From assembly GCF_042747725.1 (NCBI RefSeq), contig NZ_JBHZGO010000108.1, positions 31,691 to 95,690 of the forward strand: a stretch of 64,000 bases of DNA. Direction: 5' to 3'. Positions 62,291 to 64,000 of the stretch are shown in pieces. Every line of letters starts with the position of its first letter. Within the stretch, counting starts at the first letter, position 1. The notes beneath the pieces were generated by a model. It was not told where the DNA came from, ran no database searches, and worked only from the letters and a program-made list of their open reading frames with translations. Origin of the DNA: FACHB-T130 sp042747725 (lineage in GTDB: Bacteria > Cyanobacteriota > Cyanobacteriia > Cyanobacteriales > FACHB-T130). The position numbers were made by a program, and so were the translations under genes.

Positions 62291-63901
62291 TGCGGTTGGC
62301 TGACCTTCTGAGTATTTTGCTACCTGCTGAGAGATTTTCGGATTGTACAGGCGTAAGTAATTCCAGTAGTTGCCAAACACATTCTTGACGTAACCCTGAG
62401 TTTCATCAAAGGGAATGGCTTCGACGAATTCATCTGGATCGCTTACTTTTTTGTCTTGGAGCCACTTCGACAGATTACCGGAACCGGCATTGTAACTAGC
62501 GATCGCTAACATGGAGTTATTTTTGTAGCGATCGTGAATTTCATCCAGATACCAGGTGCCTAATTTAACGTTGTCGTTGGGATTTTCCAAGCTATATTTC
62601 TTGATGCCAATGTTTTCGGCAACCCATTTACTGGTTTCTGGCATCACCTGCATTAAGCCAACCGCACCAGCACTAGAGCGGATTTTTGGCTCAAATCGGG
62701 ACTCTTGCCGAATCACAGAGATCACGAGCAAGGGATTGAGCTGACGTTGTTGAGACCAGTTTTCAATCGCTTCGATATAGAGAGTAGGATACAACGCCTG
62801 CCAGTAAGCAACTTGTTGCGTTAGAGCTTTGTATTGTGCTTGCTCCTCCGGGTTCTCGCGATCTTCTAAGCTAGAGATTTTAGCAATTCCTTGCAAGTGG
62901 TCTCCGATGCTGAGTCGAAGCAAACCATCGGTAAATTGTTCTGCAACCGTTGGCTTGACCCGGTTTTGAAATTCTGTTTGCCAGAGCGTCCAGGCATCTT
63001 TGCCTTGACCCATTTGGTAAAGTTCTTGTAAAGCAGCAGAACCCACGGGCAGCGACGGTCGCTTGGCAGGCCATTCTACTTTGGGATCTCGCTGACGCAC
63101 ACTGTTAAAGTCTCCCACATCCCAGCCCAGCATGACGGCAGACCGCCAAGCATAGTAAGATTGGGGATACTTCGCCACTACATTCTCAAAAGCTGCTTTC
63201 GCCTCCTGCTTGCGCCCCAGCTTGTTTGACCATTTACCCACCCAAAAAGCTGCCCGACGAGCTAATTCGCTATCAGGATTCTGAGTTGGGATGGGCTTGG
63301 CGATTTGCAGCGCCTCCTGGTAATTTCCAGCCCGTGCCTTCGATTGAGCCAATTTCCACCGATATTCTGCCGCTGCATCAGTATTGCCATACTTGGTGAG
63401 TAATGATTGACGCGCCACGGCTGCGGACTCGGAACTTTTGAGACTATCGAGAATTTTCGCTTCTAATAAGATTGCTTCGCCAGCTCGGTTGGGGAATTGA
63501 CTGATGACTTGGTCGAGATAAGGAACCGCCTCGATAGCGGGACCGATTTTGGCGATCTGGAGGAGAGCGGTAGCACTTTCGTTAGCATTGGGGAACTCCT
63601 GCACCACCTCTTTATAGGCGCGGAGTGCTTTAACTTTGTTCTCGGCAAGATCGAGTCCCCTAGCGATCCGGTAGGCGTTGTGGAGGGTGCGAGGGGCTTT
63701 GGCATAAGCGGTACTGGCTTGACCGTATTTCTGGTTTCCCCAGTAGCCTAAAGCGATCGCTTCCCATACTTCTGGCTTGAGTTGCTCTGCTGGCAAACCC
63801 ACCAACTTATCTAGCACTGAGGTAATTCCTGGACTGTCAAAGGCATACTTTGCCAGTAACACCATCAATTTTGGGCGTTGCATAATAAAGTATGAATTCA
63901 A
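62279..63901 (-). pseudogene. slt: Soluble lytic transglycosylase, 5' end lost to an IS
   Basis: The 540-codon frame encodes TPR-like superhelical repeats and then a Slt catalytic domain: catalytic Glu400 in VIRQESRFEP, GAVGLMQVMP and AIASYNAGSGN. Such enzymes cut peptidoglycan to 1,6-anhydromuropeptides. Cyanobacterial members of which I know run to about 730 residues with an N-terminal signal or anchor. Here the frame begins within the repeat domain at a TTG (63901) or inner ATG, with no signal, and an IS1-like gene starts 12 bases upstream. It is probably truncated by insertion; any product would be cytoplasmic. Confidence 0.75.
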
Positions 63902-64000
63902 GGTGCTTAGCCATGCAATGTCCTCGTTGTGGTTCTACTCATACCCGTAAGAATGGTGTGAAGCAAGGTAAGCAAAATCACATCTGTGCGGAATGTGGTC
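63902..64000 (+). mobile_element. IS1-like insertion sequence, left end
   Basis: The GGTGCTTAGCC at 63902 is a plausible left end, since IS1-family ends begin GGT. The transposase start follows at 63913. The element continues past the window. Confidence 0.6.
63913..64000 (+). CDS. IS1-family transposase, N-terminal part
   Basis: ATG 63913 opens MQCPRCGSTHTRKNGVKQGK followed by QNHICAECG. The four-Cys zinc ribbon (CPRC and CAEC) and the K.G.. KQGKQ pattern are typical of the InsA-like N-terminus of IS1-family transposases in cyanobacteria. Only 29 residues lie in the window. It is transcribed away from the interrupted transglycosylase. Confidence 0.75.
   Translation, partial: MQCPRCGSTHTRKNGVKQGKQNHICAECG

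Overview
The window comes from a cyanobacterial chromosome, most likely a filamentous, non-heterocystous (Oscillatoriales-type) genome. The evidence is the very dense HIP1 octamer GCGATCGC and its variants, the cytochrome b6f genes petC and petA, the circadian kinase SasA, a helical carotenoid (OCP N-terminal) protein, a CpcT/CpeT-like protein, a DUF3067 protein, AT-rich heptamer repeats, and many interspersed repeats of kinds common in cyanobacteria. No rRNA, tRNA or CRISPR array was seen.

Layout. Positions 1-10130 are an extracellular polysaccharide locus: a flippase cut by the left edge, a secreted GH74-type xyloglucanase-like lipoprotein on the other strand, two coupled GT4 glycosyltransferases and a Wzc-like chain-length regulator/tyrosine kinase. 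Positions 10130-20000 hold a decayed region with an IS630-type transposase remnant, a membrane-anchored Ser/Thr kinase, an SLH-domain protein, a frameshifted remnant, an exported CpcT-like protein, an Rnl2-type RNA ligase, a sorbosone dehydrogenase-like lipoprotein and two exported pentapeptide-repeat proteins. Positions 20000-36020 are mostly housekeeping: pyruvate kinase with an extra C-terminal domain, SasA, a DUF2079 membrane protein, another GT4 enzyme, a two-module radical SAM protein, a STAS protein, a DapL-type aminotransferase, MutT, DUF760 and a group 2 sigma factor. Several pseudogenes lie among them. Positions 36700-43300 carry a histidine phosphatase, glucokinase and a sugar ABC importer (two binding proteins, two permeases, no ATPase). 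Positions 43600-58400 hold YebC, the carotenoid protein, a UbiH-type hydroxylase, a slipin with a tiny membrane ORF upstream, a secreted CHAT protein, a GH57 enzyme, a dicarboxylate symporter and several unknowns. Positions 58900-62010 are petA, petC, a DUF3067 gene and tatC; the Rieske protein is a classical Tat substrate, so this grouping makes sense. At the right edge a lytic transglycosylase gene has probably lost its 5' part to an IS1-like element whose first codons end the window.

The strongest non-genic signal is a MITE-like family of about 90-95 bp. It has four copies, each flanked by a perfect 5-bp target duplication, and one copy lies inside the older IS630 remnant. Two other interspersed repeat types occur between genes and are also read through in frame inside two genes (radical SAM protein and UbiH-type hydroxylase). 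Pseudogenes include a metallophosphoesterase, a histidine kinase fragment, a DUF29-like gene with an early stop and an IS630 transposase. I did not find a clear new multi-gene defence or biosynthetic system. The best leads are the 36-residue membrane ORF with slipin and its twin palindromes, the RNA ligase neighbourhood, the secreted CHAT protein and the MITE family.
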